Positions 46,522 through 55,374 of a stretch of 64,000 nt of DNA are shown here, one piece after another. The position numbers and the translations under genes were made by a program. The notes beneath the pieces are model-generated. The model did not search any database, was not told where the DNA came from, and saw nothing but the letters and a program-made list of their open reading frames with translations. Position 1 is the first letter of the stretch, and each line of letters starts with the position of its first letter. The stretch covers positions 1,178,001-1,242,000 of the forward strand of contig NZ_JADBEF010000001.1 in the NCBI RefSeq assembly GCF_014873535.1, written 5' to 3'. Source of the DNA: Nonomuraea africana. Lineage in GTDB: Bacteria; Actinomycetota; Actinomycetes; Streptosporangiales; Streptosporangiaceae.

Positions 46522-47310
46522 GTGAGGCTCGCGGTCAGCACTCTGGGGATGCCGGGGGAGGACCTGACGTCGTCGATCTCGATCGCGGTGGAAGGCGCGT
46601 GCGAAGGGCTGGAACTGCGGCTGCACCCCGACACGGGCGTGCACGCGGGGTTGCCGGCGGAGGAGCGCGGGGCGGTGCGGCGGCAGATCGCCGACGCGGG
46701 CCTCAGCATCGCCGCTCTAGCCGGATATGTCGGTATATGTGATCAAAAGGTGGAGGACGCGGCTGCCATCCGCGCGCTGCTGGCCGATCTCCGGCTGGCG
46801 GCCGATCTCGAGGCGCCGGGCGTGCGGGTCTTCCCGCGCGGCGCCGATCCCCTCGTCGGCGCCCGCCGCCTGCGCGCCGTCGCCGACGAGGCCGCCGCGC
46901 TGGGAGTGCGCGTGTTCGTCGAGACCCACGACCAGATGCCCACCGGCGCGGCCGTCGCCCGCCTGCTGGAGGAGACTGGCAGGCCCGGCGTCGCCGTCGC
47001 CCTCTGGGACCTCCTGCACCCGTGGCGCAACGGGGAGCCGCCCGCCGAGACCCTGGCGGCGCTGGCCCCCCACCTGGCCTACGTCCAGGTGAAGGACGCC
47101 GTGTCGGCCACGGACACCACGCCCGTGCCCATGGGGGCGGGCGCCGTGCCGCTGGAGGAGGCGGGCGAGCTGCTGAGGTCGCACGGCTACGACGGCTGGG
47201 TGTCCCTGGAGTGGGAGCGCACCTGGTACCCGCAGGTGGCCCCGGTCGCCGAGATCCTGCCCGGCGCGGCCGCGTGGGTGCGGCGCTTCGCCTCCGCCAC
47301 CGCCGCCTGA
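46522..47310 (+). CDS. sugar phosphate isomerase/epimerase (xylose-isomerase-like TIM barrel)
   Basis: The 262-residue protein is an AP-endonuclease-2/xylose-isomerase-like TIM barrel. Metal-binding positions are suggested by FVETHDQMPTGAAVARLLEE, VALWDLLHPWRNGEPP, AYVQVKDAVS and WVSLEWERTWYP. It begins with GTG directly after the LacI stop, so translation is coupled and the repressor controls it. Relatives act on keto-sugars and inositol derivatives; the substrate is open. Confidence 0.9.
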   Translation: MRLAVSTLGMPGEDLTSSISIAVEGACEGLELRLHPDTGVHAGLPAEERGAVRRQIADAGLSIAALAGYVGICDQKVEDAAAIRALLADLRLAADLEAPGVRVFPRGADPLVGARRLRAVADEAAALGVRVFVETHDQMPTGAAVARLLEETGRPGVAVALWDLLHPWRNGEPPAETLAALAPHLAYVQVKDAVSATDTTPVPMGAGAVPLEEAGELLRSHGYDGWVSLEWERTWYPQVAPVAEILPGAAAWVRRFASATAA

Positions 47311-47352
47311 CCGCCCGCACGGAGCGGCCGGGGTTGCTGGTGAGGACAGAAG

Positions 47353-47368
47353 TTCATCACTTGATGAA
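47353..47368. promoter_or_regulatory. TTCATCA-CT-TGATGAA dyad upstream of the Rph-like gene
   Basis: A perfect 7-bp dyad with two-base centre lies 95 bases before the Rph-like start and is followed by six T (47369-47374). It is too A/T-rich and tight-looped for a stable hairpin, so an operator (MarR, GntR or TetR type) is likelier than a terminator. Confidence 0.5.
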
Positions 47369-47462
47369 TTTTTTCCTCTGAAGGCATTCCTTCCTGCCGT
47401 CGCGCGCTGCACACTCTGACGAACAGGGTGAGAAGCACGACCGACGGCAAGGGGAACGCCCG

Positions 47463-50117
47463 ATGAAGACCGCAGGCGAATCGCTCGCACTCGGGTTCGG
47501 CGACATCGACGCGGCGATGCTCGCCGAGGTCGGCGGAAAGGCGGCCAATCTGGGCGAGCTGACCAGAGCGGGCCTGCCCGTGCCCCCCGGTTGCTGCCTC
47601 ACCACCGAGGCCTATCACCGGGTGGCCGAGGGCGCGGGCCTGAAGGAGGTCATCGCCGAGCTGACGGCGACGGCCGCGCAGGACACCGCGGCGCTGGCCG
47701 GACTGGCCGGCAGGGCGAGAGCGCTGCTGCTGGAGGCGCCCATCCCCGACGAGGTGCGCGACGCGATCACCGAGTGTTACGCCCGGCTCGGTGCCGACGC
47801 GCCGGTGGCGGTGCGGTCGTCGGCGACGGCGGAGGACCTGCCGTACGCGAGCTTCGCCGGCCAGCAGGACACCTACCTCAACGTCGTCGGCGCCGAGGCG
47901 GTGCAGGACGCCGTGCGCCGCTGCTGGGCCTCGCTCTGGACCGACCGGGCGGTGGCCTACCGCGCCTCCAACGGGATCGACCACGCGGCGGTGCGGCTCG
48001 CGGTCGTGCTGCAGCGGATGGTCGAGGCCGAGGTGGCGGGCGTGATGTTCACCGCGAACCCGGTGACGGGCCGCCGCCGCGAGGCCGTCATCGACGCCGC
48101 CCCGGGGCTCGGCGAGGCGGTGGTGTCGGGGGCGGTCAATCCCGACAGATTCGTCGTCGACCTGGCGAGCATGCGGATCAGCGAGCGCAGGCCGGGCGAC
48201 AAGCGCCTGGCGATCCGCTCGCGCCCGGGAGGCGGCACCGAGCGGGTCGAGACCTCCTCCGACGAGCCGTGCGTCACCGACGAGCAGGTGCGCGCGCTGG
48301 CGGCGCTGGGCGCGAAGGTGGCGGACCACTACGGGGCCCCGCAGGACACCGAGTGGGCGATCGACGCGGACGGCACGCTCTGGCTCACCCAGGCCAGGCC
48401 GATCACCACCCTCTACCCCCTGCCCGAGACCACCAGGGACGGCCTGCGCGTCTACTTCTCGGTCAACGTCGCCCAGGGCGTCATGCGCCCGTTCACCCCG
48501 ATGGGGATGGCGGCCTTCAAGCTGGTGAGCGCGGGCGCGGCGGCGGTGTGCGGCTTCCCGCCCGCCGACCGGCTCGCCGGAGCGCCCATCATGGCCGAGG
48601 CGGGGCGTCGGCTGTTCCTCGACATCACGCCCGCCGTCCGGAGCAGGGCGGGCCGGGCGATCCTGCCGCGGCTGCTCGCCGTCGGCGAGGCCCGCGCGGG
48701 GGTGATCTTCCAGCAGCTCGCCGTGGATCCCAGGCTCTCCGTCACCAGCACCTCGATGCGCCCCTTCATCCGTACGGCGATGCGGGCGGCGGGCCGCATC
48801 GGCGCGCCCAAGCGCCTGGCCCTCGCCCTGGCCAGGCCGCGGGCGGCGCTCGCCTTCACCAGGCGCCTGGGCGAGGAGCTCGAGACCAGGCTGGCGATCA
48901 GCCCGGGCGCCACCGCCGAGCAGCGGCTCGACCACGCCGAGCGGGTGCTGCGCGGCACGTTCCCGACGATCGTGTCGATCATGCCGGTCGCCATCACCGG
49001 ATACGCGGGTCTGGGCCTGGCGGGCAAGCTGTCGGGCGCGAAGGGCGAGCAGCTGCAGGCCGTCCTGCGCAGCCTGCCGAACAACCCGACCACCGAGATG
49101 GACCTCGAGTTGTGGCACCTGGCCAAGGACATCGCCGCCGACCCCGAGTCGGCCCGGCAGTTCAGGACCGCGCAGGCGCGGGAGCTCGCCGACGTCTACG
49201 AGCGCGGCGAGCTCAGGGCCCAGCAGGCGGTCGAGCGCTTCCTGGCCAGGTACGGCCACCGCGGCGTCGCGGAGATCGACCTCGGCATGCCGCGCTGGTC
49301 CGACGAGCCCGCGCACATCCTCGGCGTGCTGGCCAACTACCTGCGCCTCGACGGCGAGGACCTCGCCCCCGACGCGATGTTCGCCAGGGGGGCCGAGGAG
49401 GCCGAGCGGGCCGTGCGGACCATCGTCGCCATGGCCGGGGCGAAGGGCCGGCTGCGCGGCCGGCTGGCGGCGTTCGGGCTGCGCAGGACCAGGATGCTCG
49501 CCGGCCTGCGCGAGCTGCCGAAGTACTACGCGGTCGAGGTGCTGGCGGCGGTGCGGCGCAGCATGCGCGTCGTGGGGGAGGAGCTGGTGGCCAAGGACGT
49601 GCTGGACCGCGCCGAGGACGTCTACTTCCTCGACCTGCGCGAGACGCGCCAGGCGCTGGCGGGCGGCTCGCTGCGGGAGCTGGTGGCCGCGCGGAGGGCC
49701 GCGTACGAGCAGGAGGTGCGCCGCCGCCACGTGCCGAGGATGCTGCTGTCGGACGGCACCGAGCCCGAGGCGCTGGCCGTCAGGGCCGCGGCGGCGGAGG
49801 GCGCGCTGACCGGCACCCCCGCGTCGGCGGGCACGGTCACCGGGACCGCCAGAGTGGTGCTCGACCCGGTCGGCGCGCACCTGGAGCCCGGCGAGATCCT
49901 CGTCGCGCCGTCCACCGACCCCGGCTGGACGCCGCTGTTCCTGACGGCGGGCGGGCTGGTGATGGAGATGGGCGGCTCGATGTCGCATGGCGCGGTGGTG
50001 GCCAGGGAGTACGGGATCCCCGCGGTGGTCGGGGTGGCCGACGCCACGCACCGCATCGTCACCGGAGCGACGATCACGGTGGACGGCTCGGGCGGCATCG
50101 TCTCGATCGCCGACTGA
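47463..50117 (+). CDS. rph: rifampin phosphotransferase-like PEP/pyruvate-binding enzyme
   Basis: The 884-residue protein has an N-terminal ATP-binding domain (AEVGGKAANLGELTRAGLPV, VRSSATAEDLPYASFAGQQD, LTQARPITTL), a long middle domain (about 330-780) and a C-terminal phosphohistidine domain with GGSMSHGAVVAREYGIPAVV, His near residue 841. PEP synthase has Cys-His in that place and is shorter; the SHG form and the RYGHRGVAEIDLGMPRWSDE segment match Rph, which inactivates rifamycins using ATP. Whether it acts on rifamycin is not shown. The upstream dyad at 47353-47368 may control it. It starts at ATG behind AAGGGGA. Confidence 0.88.
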   Translation: MKTAGESLALGFGDIDAAMLAEVGGKAANLGELTRAGLPVPPGCCLTTEAYHRVAEGAGLKEVIAELTATAAQDTAALAGLAGRARALLLEAPIPDEVRDAITECYARLGADAPVAVRSSATAEDLPYASFAGQQDTYLNVVGAEAVQDAVRRCWASLWTDRAVAYRASNGIDHAAVRLAVVLQRMVEAEVAGVMFTANPVTGRRREAVIDAAPGLGEAVVSGAVNPDRFVVDLASMRISERRPGDKRLAIRSRPGGGTERVETSSDEPCVTDEQVRALAALGAKVADHYGAPQDTEWAIDADGTLWLTQARPITTLYPLPETTRDGLRVYFSVNVAQGVMRPFTPMGMAAFKLVSAGAAAVCGFPPADRLAGAPIMAEAGRRLFLDITPAVRSRAGRAILPRLLAVGEARAGVIFQQLAVDPRLSVTSTSMRPFIRTAMRAAGRIGAPKRLALALARPRAALAFTRRLGEELETRLAISPGATAEQRLDHAERVLRGTFPTIVSIMPVAITGYAGLGLAGKLSGAKGEQLQAVLRSLPNNPTTEMDLELWHLAKDIAADPESARQFRTAQARELADVYERGELRAQQAVERFLARYGHRGVAEIDLGMPRWSDEPAHILGVLANYLRLDGEDLAPDAMFARGAEEAERAVRTIVAMAGAKGRLRGRLAAFGLRRTRMLAGLRELPKYYAVEVLAAVRRSMRVVGEELVAKDVLDRAEDVYFLDLRETRQALAGGSLRELVAARRAAYEQEVRRRHVPRMLLSDGTEPEALAVRAAAAEGALTGTPASAGTVTGTARVVLDPVGAHLEPGEILVAPSTDPGWTPLFLTAGGLVMEMGGSMSHGAVVAREYGIPAVVGVADATHRIVTGATITVDGSGGIVSIAD

Positions 50118-50148
50118 AACCGCGAGAACGCCCGCATCCGCGTCGCCG

Positions 50149-50178
50149 CACGCCACCTCCTGTCACGCCACCTCCTGT
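50149..50178. repeat. 15-bp tandem duplication CACGCCACCTCCTGT x2
   Basis: Two perfect copies of CACGCCACCTCCTGT stand end to end just after the Rph-like gene. Likely a replication slippage product. Confidence 0.8.
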
Positions 50179-50251
50179 AAGGACGCGGCCACCGCCTCAC
50201 GCCGGAGCGGCGCACCCTCATCTGCCTGAGGTCGCCGGTGAAGACGCGGTT

Positions 50252-50279
50252 TCCCGGGCGCCGAGGTGGGCGCCCGGGA
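50252..50279. terminator. 11-bp G/C hairpin between convergent genes
   Basis: TCCCGGGCGCC (50252-50262) pairs perfectly with GGCGCCCGGGA (50269-50279) between the convergent Rph-like gene and the isomerase at 50285; a probable bidirectional terminator. Confidence 0.65.
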
Positions 50280-50284
50280 GGCCG

Positions 50285-51115
50285 TCAGGCGATGAGGGCG
50301 GCGAAGCGCTCCTTCATCGTCGTCAGCACCGTGTCGGGATCGGCGGCCCACACGTCGGCGTTGAAGATCTCCACCTCGATGTCGCCGGTGTACCCGGCCT
50401 TCAGCACCGCCTGGGTGAGCGGCGCGAAGTCGATCACCCCGTCGCCCATCATCCCCCTGCCGAGCAGCACGTCAGCCGGCAGCGGCTGCAGGAAGTCGCA
50501 CACCTGGTAGGAGGCGATGCGATCGCCCGCCCGCGCGATCTGCTCGAACACCGTGGGGTCCCACCACACGTGGAAGGTGTCGACGACCACCCCCACCTGC
50601 GAGGAAGGGTACGGCTCGGCCAGGTCGAGCGCCTGGCCGAGGGTCGAGAGCACGGCCCGGTCGGCGCAGTACATCGGATGCAGCGGCTCCAGCGCCAGCC
50701 GTACCCCCCGCTCGCCCGCGTAGGGCGCCAGCACCGACAGCGCCTCGGCCACCCTGGCGCGCGCCCCCGCCAGATCGCGGGAGAAGCCCTCCGCGGGGGC
50801 CCGGCCCGCCGGGACGCCGGGCAGGCCGCCGACGACCATCACCAGGCAGGCCGCGCCGAGCTCGGCGGCGTCGTCGATCGCCCGCAGGTTGTCGTCGAGC
50901 GCCTCCTTCGAGCCGCTGGTCAGGAAGCCGCCCCTGCACAGCGACGACACCCGCAGGCCCGCGTCGCGCACCAGCCTCGCCGACTCGGCCAGGCCCTGGG
51001 CGGCGACCTCCTGCCGCCACAGCCCGATCGCCTCGAGACCGTGCCGCACGCAGCCGTCGACGGCCTCGGCCACCGTCCACCGCTTGGTGGTCCACTGGTT
51101 GAGCGCCGGCTTCAC
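50285..51115 (-). CDS. sugar phosphate isomerase/epimerase (TIM barrel)
   Basis: The 276-residue protein starts at GTG 51115 (MKPALNQWTTKRWTVAEAVD), overlapping the DUF993 stop by four bases. It has xylose-isomerase-like features: LALEPLHPMYCADRAVLSTL, VVVDTFHVWWDPTVFEQIAR, YQVCDFLQPLP and IEVEIFNADVWAADPD. It is the third gene of the Gfo/Idh-DUF993 operon, so all three probably process one sugar or cyclitol. It is only distantly similar to the isomerase at 46522. Confidence 0.92.
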   Translation of the reverse strand: MKPALNQWTTKRWTVAEAVDGCVRHGLEAIGLWRQEVAAQGLAESARLVRDAGLRVSSLCRGGFLTSGSKEALDDNLRAIDDAAELGAACLVMVVGGLPGVPAGRAPAEGFSRDLAGARARVAEALSVLAPYAGERGVRLALEPLHPMYCADRAVLSTLGQALDLAEPYPSSQVGVVVDTFHVWWDPTVFEQIARAGDRIASYQVCDFLQPLPADVLLGRGMMGDGVIDFAPLTQAVLKAGYTGDIEVEIFNADVWAADPDTVLTTMKERFAALIA

Positions 51116-52275
51116 AGCCCGTTCACCGCCAGCAACGACCTCATCCGGTGGACGGCCAGCTCCTGGTCGGCCAGCAGGCCCGCCTGGTCGGCCAGCCTGA
51201 ACACCTCGCACAGGTGCGGCAGCGACCTGGCCGCCTGCGCGCCGTTGACCATGGCGAAGGCGTCCTGGTGGCCGTTGAGCCAGGCCAGGAAGACGATGCC
51301 GGTCTTGTAGTTGTAGGTGGGCGTCTCGAAGATCTTGCGCGACAGCGGCACCGTCGGGGCGAGGATCTCGTCGTAGTAGGCCAGCAGCCGGTCGCGGGCC
51401 TCCTCGGTGCAGGCGGCCTCCGCCGAGTCGAGCACCTGCAGGGCGGCGGCCGCGGCGGGCGCGATCGCGTCGAAGATGCCGAGCAGCGCGTGCGAGCCCG
51501 TCCTGATCAGCGACGGGTAGTTGAAGTCGTCGCCGGTGTAGAGCTTGACGCCCTCGGGCAGCGCGGCGCGGAGCGCCACCTCGTGCGCCTCGTCCAGCAG
51601 GGACACCTTGACGCCGTCGATCATCGGGGCGTGGGCGTGGACGAGTTCGAGGAAGGACTCGGTGGCCCGCGAGACGTCGCGCGATCCCCAGTAGCCGGCC
51701 AGCTGGGGGTCGAACATCTCGCCCAGCCAGTGCAGGATCACCGGGCGGCCGGCCACGCCGAACAGCTTGCCGTACACCCGGTGGTAGTCGGCGGGACCCT
51801 CGGCGACGCGGGCCAGCTGCCGGGAGGCCATCACGATCACGCCCGCGCCCGCGTCGCGCACGGTCTCGATCTGCTCGGCGTAGGCGGCGGTGATGTCGTC
51901 GAGGGTGGCGGCGTCCGGCGCGTGGTCGGTGCCCGCGCCGCAGGCCACCAGTTCGGCGGGGTCGCCGAAGGAGCGGGCCTCATCGGCGCTGCGCCTGATC
52001 AGCGAGCGGGTGGCGGCCCAGTCGAGGCCCATGTTGCGCTGCGCGGTGTCCATGGCATCGGCGACGCGCAGGCCGTGGGACCACAGGTGGCGCCTGAAGC
52101 GCAGCGTCGCCTCCCAGTCGACGGCCGCGGGGGCGCCGGGGGTGTTGTCGCCCAGCGGGTCGGCGACCACGTGCGCGGCCGCGTAGACGACGCGGCTGGT
52201 GGCGGGCCGCTCGACGACCGGCCACACGACCGGCTCGGCGAGGGCGTAAGGCCCCGAGGGGAGATCGATCCTCAC
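51112..52275 (-). CDS. DUF993 family protein (putative aldolase-type TIM barrel)
   Basis: The 387-residue protein belongs to DUF993, which is placed near dihydrodipicolinate synthase-like aldolases. Visible conserved segments are DWAATRSLIRRSADEARSFG, PVILHWLGEMFDPQLAGYWG, MIDGVKVSLLD (candidate Schiff-base Lys) and YTGDDFNYPSLI. GTG 52275 overlaps the upstream stop (GTGA). DUF993 genes regularly occur with Gfo/Idh and isomerase genes in actinobacteria. The reaction is inferred, not known. Confidence 0.88.
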   Translation of the reverse strand: MRIDLPSGPYALAEPVVWPVVERPATSRVVYAAAHVVADPLGDNTPGAPAAVDWEATLRFRRHLWSHGLRVADAMDTAQRNMGLDWAATRSLIRRSADEARSFGDPAELVACGAGTDHAPDAATLDDITAAYAEQIETVRDAGAGVIVMASRQLARVAEGPADYHRVYGKLFGVAGRPVILHWLGEMFDPQLAGYWGSRDVSRATESFLELVHAHAPMIDGVKVSLLDEAHEVALRAALPEGVKLYTGDDFNYPSLIRTGSHALLGIFDAIAPAAAAALQVLDSAEAACTEEARDRLLAYYDEILAPTVPLSRKIFETPTYNYKTGIVFLAWLNGHQDAFAMVNGAQAARSLPHLCEVFRLADQAGLLADQELAVHRMRSLLAVNGL

Positions 52276-53411
52276 AGCTCCTCCACCGCGATCCTGCGGC
52301 CCTCCGCCGAGCTGCGCAGGCCGAGCTCGGCCAGCCGTACGCCGCGCGCGCCGGAGGCGAAGTCGTAGGGGAAGGGGGCGTCTTCCACGACGTGCCTGAC
52401 GAACAGCTCCCACTGCGTCTTGAAGCCGTTGTCGAAGTCGGCGTTGTCGGGCACCTCCTGCCAGTCGTCGCGGAAGCGCGCGGTGACGGGCAGGTCGGGG
52501 TTCCACACGGGCTTGGGGGTGGTGGCGCGGCTCTGCACGCGGCAGTTGCGCAGGCCGGCGACGGCGCTGCCGTGCGTGCCGTCCACCTGGAACTCCACCA
52601 GCTCGTCGCGGTTCACCCTGACGGCCCACGAGGAGTTGATCTGCGCGATGATCCCGCCGGACAGCTCGAAGATGCCGTAGGCGGCGTCGTCGGCGGTGGC
52701 CTCGTAGGTCCTGCCCTGCTCGTCCACCCGGGTGGGAATGTGCGTGACGGCCTTGGCGTAGACCGACTCCACCTGGCCGAACAGGTTCTCCAGCACGTAG
52801 TGCCAGTGCGGGAACATGTCGAGGATGATGCCACCGCCGTCGGCCGCGCGGTAGTTCCACGAGGGGCGCTGCGCGCTCTGCCAGTCGCCCTCGAAGACCC
52901 AGTAGCCGAACTCGCCGCGCACCGACAGGATGCGGCCGAAGAAGCCGCCGTCGATCAGCCGCTTCAGCTTGAGCAGACCCGGCAGGAACAGCTTGTCCTG
53001 CACGACGCCGTTCTTGATCCCCTTGGCCTTGGCCGCCTCGGCGAGCGCCACCGCCTCCTGCACGGTCTCGGCGGTGGGCTTCTCCGCGTAGACGTGCTTG
53101 CCCGCCTCGATCGCCTTCAGCACCGACTTCACCCGCGCCTGCGTGACCTGGGCGTCGAAGTAGACGTCGGCCTGCTCGAGCGCCGCGTCGAGGTCGGTGG
53201 TGTAGTCGGCGATGTCGTGCCTGGCGGCCAGGTCGGCGAGCTTGGCCTCGCTGCGGCCCACGAGGATCGGACGCAGGACGACCCTGCCGCCGTCGGAGAG
53301 CGTCACGCCGCCCTGCTCGTTGATGGCCAGGACCGACCGGACCAGATGCTGGCGGTAGCCCATCCGACCGGTGACGCCGTTCATCACGACGCTGATGGTG
53401 CGCACGCTCAT
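52272..53411 (-). CDS. Gfo/Idh/MocA family oxidoreductase
   Basis: The 379-residue protein has an NAD(P) Rossmann N-terminus (TISVVMNGVTGRMGYRQHLV), the EKP motif in KHVYAEKPTAETVQEAVALA near residue 107 and a C-terminal substrate domain with IILDMFPHWHYVLENLFG. It begins at ATG 53411 with AGGAGAGG upstream and heads the DUF993-isomerase operon. The perfect LacI-type operator 18 bases upstream puts it under the repressor encoded at 45526. The likely role is oxidation of a sugar or inositol. Confidence 0.94.
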   Translation of the reverse strand: MSVRTISVVMNGVTGRMGYRQHLVRSVLAINEQGGVTLSDGGRVVLRPILVGRSEAKLADLAARHDIADYTTDLDAALEQADVYFDAQVTQARVKSVLKAIEAGKHVYAEKPTAETVQEAVALAEAAKAKGIKNGVVQDKLFLPGLLKLKRLIDGGFFGRILSVRGEFGYWVFEGDWQSAQRPSWNYRAADGGGIILDMFPHWHYVLENLFGQVESVYAKAVTHIPTRVDEQGRTYEATADDAAYGIFELSGGIIAQINSSWAVRVNRDELVEFQVDGTHGSAVAGLRNCRVQSRATTPKPVWNPDLPVTARFRDDWQEVPDNADFDNGFKTQWELFVRHVVEDAPFPYDFASGARGVRLAELGLRSSAEGRRIAVEEL

Positions 53412-53428
53412 GTGACCTCTCCTAGTGG

Positions 53429-53442
53429 GGAAAGCGCTTTCC
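53429..53442. promoter_or_regulatory. perfect LacI-type operator of the sugar operon
   Basis: GGAAAGCGCTTTCC is a perfect 14-bp palindrome, 17 bases before the Gfo/Idh start. It matches the operator at the LacI gene (45502-45515) at 13 of 14 positions. Confidence 0.8.
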
Positions 53443-53482
53443 AGGAGACCGTAAGGCCGCGAGAGCCGGGCCGTCAAGCGGC

Positions 53483-54724
53483 CTAGAGGATGCCCTTGGT
53501 CTCCAGTCTGTCGAGCGCCTTGGCCAGCGGGTGGGCGGTGAGGCCGATCTGCCACTCGCGCGCGCCGAGCGAGCGCAGCCGCTCGGCGACGCTCTCGTCG
53601 CTGATCTCGGCCGGCGGCTCCCAGGTGAGCCTGCGCACCGCCTCGGGCTGCAGGAGGTTCTCAGTGGGCATGCGGTGCTCGTCGGCCAGCGCGGCGACCA
53701 CCGCGCGGGCGGCGGCCAGCCGCTTGGCGGCGGCGGGATCGCGGTCGGGCCAGCGGTTGGCCGGCGGCGGCCCGTCTCCTGGCGTGCTGGGCGCGGGCAG
53801 CTCGGAGTCGGCGAGCGTGCGGGCCCGGTGGACGGCGTCGAGCCAGGCCCCCATGTGGCGCCTGGCGGACCTGCCGGTGAAGGCGGTGATGTCGGTCAGC
53901 GCCTTCTTGGTGCGCGGCATCTCGAGCGCGGCGGTGATGATCGCGGTGTCGGGCAGCACGCGGCCCGGTGCGATGTCGCCGTCGCGGGCGATCTGGTCGC
54001 GCATCGTCCACAGCTCGCGGACGATCGCCAGCGCCCGCACGTTGCGCACCTTGTGGATGCCCGAGGTGCGCCGCCACGGGTCGGACCTCGGCGGCGCCGG
54101 CGGGGTGGCCAGGATCGCGGCGAACTCCTCCTCCGCCCAGGCCAGCTTGCCGCTGGCGACCAGCTCGGCGTGGAGCACGTCGCGCAGCTCGATCAGCACC
54201 TCGACGTCGAGCGCGGCGTAGCGGAGCCAGTCTTCGGGCAGCGGCCTGGTCGACCAGTCGGCCGCCGAGTGCCCCTTCTCGAGGCGCAGCCCGAGGACGG
54301 TCTCGACCATCGTGCCCAGGCCGACCCGCTCGTAGCCGAGCAGCCGGCCGGCCAGCTCGGTGTCGAACATCCTGCGCGGCCTGAACCCCACCTCGGCCAG
54401 GCACGGCAGGTCCTGGGAGGCGGCGTGCAGGACGATCTCGGCGTCGGCGACGGCCGCGTCGAGCTCCGACAGGTCGGTGCAGGCGATCGGGTCGATCAGC
54501 GCGCTGCCCGCGCCCGCCCGGCGGAGCTGCACCAGGTAGGCGCGGCCGCCGTAGCGGTAGCCCGAGGCGCGCTCGGCGTCGACGGCCACGGGGCCACTGC
54601 CCTTGGCGAACGCCTCGACTGTGGCGTCGAGCCCCTCCCTCGAGGTGATGACCGGCGGGATTCCCTCCCTCGGTTCGAGGAGGGGGACGACGTCCTGGGT
54701 GGTGCTGTCACTGCTTTCGGTCAC
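53483..54724 (-). CDS. rnd: ribonuclease D-like 3'-5' exonuclease
   Basis: The 413-residue protein has a DEDD exonuclease domain (PVAVDAERASGYRYGGRAYL, ASQDLPCLAEVGFRP with Asp, WSTRPLPEDWLRYAALDVEV near residue 165) and a C-terminal HRDC domain (VRALAIVRELWTMRDQIARD). It trims 3' ends of stable RNAs. GTG 54724 overlaps the DUF3000 stop by four bases, so the two are coupled. Note that the first catalytic motif reads DAE, as in RNase D relatives of actinobacteria. Confidence 0.94.
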   Translation of the reverse strand: MTESSDSTTQDVVPLLEPREGIPPVITSREGLDATVEAFAKGSGPVAVDAERASGYRYGGRAYLVQLRRAGAGSALIDPIACTDLSELDAAVADAEIVLHAASQDLPCLAEVGFRPRRMFDTELAGRLLGYERVGLGTMVETVLGLRLEKGHSAADWSTRPLPEDWLRYAALDVEVLIELRDVLHAELVASGKLAWAEEEFAAILATPPAPPRSDPWRRTSGIHKVRNVRALAIVRELWTMRDQIARDGDIAPGRVLPDTAIITAALEMPRTKKALTDITAFTGRSARRHMGAWLDAVHRARTLADSELPAPSTPGDGPPPANRWPDRDPAAAKRLAAARAVVAALADEHRMPTENLLQPEAVRRLTWEPPAEISDESVAERLRSLGAREWQIGLTAHPLAKALDRLETKGIL

Positions 54725-55314
54725 GGCCTGGTGGACTCCGGATCTTCGCGACGGCGCGGCATCGTGGCCACGTCGGGTGGGAGCGGTGGGATGCCGGCCG
54801 CCAGGCACATCAGGTCGCACCAGGCGGCGACATGGCCGGAGAGGTCCTCCTGCGAGGGAGACCACGACGCGCGCAGCTCCAGCTCGGTGGAGACCGGGTC
54901 GTCGGCCTTGTCGCCGAAGCCCTCGGAGACCGCCCGCGTCACCGTGCCGCCCGCCGCCGAGTAGCCCGCCTCGCGGGAGTCGAGGGCCTCGGTCAGCCAG
55001 CTCCACACCACGGGCCCGAGCATCGGGTCGGAGGTGATCTCCGGCTCCATGTCGGCCCTGACGTAGGCGACGAGGCGGAACTGGCCCTCCCAGCCGCGCT
55101 GTCCTTCGGGGTCGAACAGCAGGATCAGCCGGCCGACCGCCAGCTCCTCGTCGTCGCGGTAGACGGAGGCGCCGATGGCGGCCGAGAAGGGTGCGAGCCG
55201 CTGCGGAGCGGGCAGGTCCTCCAGCTCGATCTCCGGCCTGACCTCGGCCATGCGCAGGCTCTCGACCGCCCGTCTGAAGGCGGCGGGGGCCTGCGGCGAG
55301 TCACCGAGGGTCAT
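54721..55314 (-). CDS. DUF3000 family protein
   Basis: The 197-residue protein is the actinobacterial DUF3000, conserved beside rnd and hemE. It is soluble and acidic, with LAPFSAAIGASVYRDDEELA and GRLILLFDPEGQRGWEGQFR. ATG 55314 (MTLGDSPQAPAAF) is chosen over an upstream ATG at 55365 because homologs start here. TACGCT lies six bases before this ATG, suggesting a leaderless mRNA. No function is known. Confidence 0.88.
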   Translation of the reverse strand: MTLGDSPQAPAAFRRAVESLRMAEVRPEIELEDLPAPQRLAPFSAAIGASVYRDDEELAVGRLILLFDPEGQRGWEGQFRLVAYVRADMEPEITSDPMLGPVVWSWLTEALDSREAGYSAAGGTVTRAVSEGFGDKADDPVSTELELRASWSPSQEDLSGHVAAWCDLMCLAAGIPPLPPDVATMPRRREDPESTRP

Positions 55315-55374
55315 AGCCGAAGCGTAGGTCGAGGGGGGTCGCATGGGGACCACGGGGGTGCTCATCTGGGCCGA

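Noticed and set aside
47353-47374. Dyad plus T-run as a rho-independent terminator of the isomerase gene
   Set aside because: Seven A/T-rich pairs with a two-base loop would be unstable; an operator is more likely.
47187-50156. 989-codon minus-strand open frame opposite the Rph-like gene
   Set aside because: Shadow frame with repetitive Arg/Gly/His composition; the plus strand has all Rph domains.
47591-51310. 1239-codon plus-strand frame through the Rph-like gene and beyond
   Set aside because: Out-of-frame shadow of the Rph gene and antisense of the isomerase; no credible start or domain.
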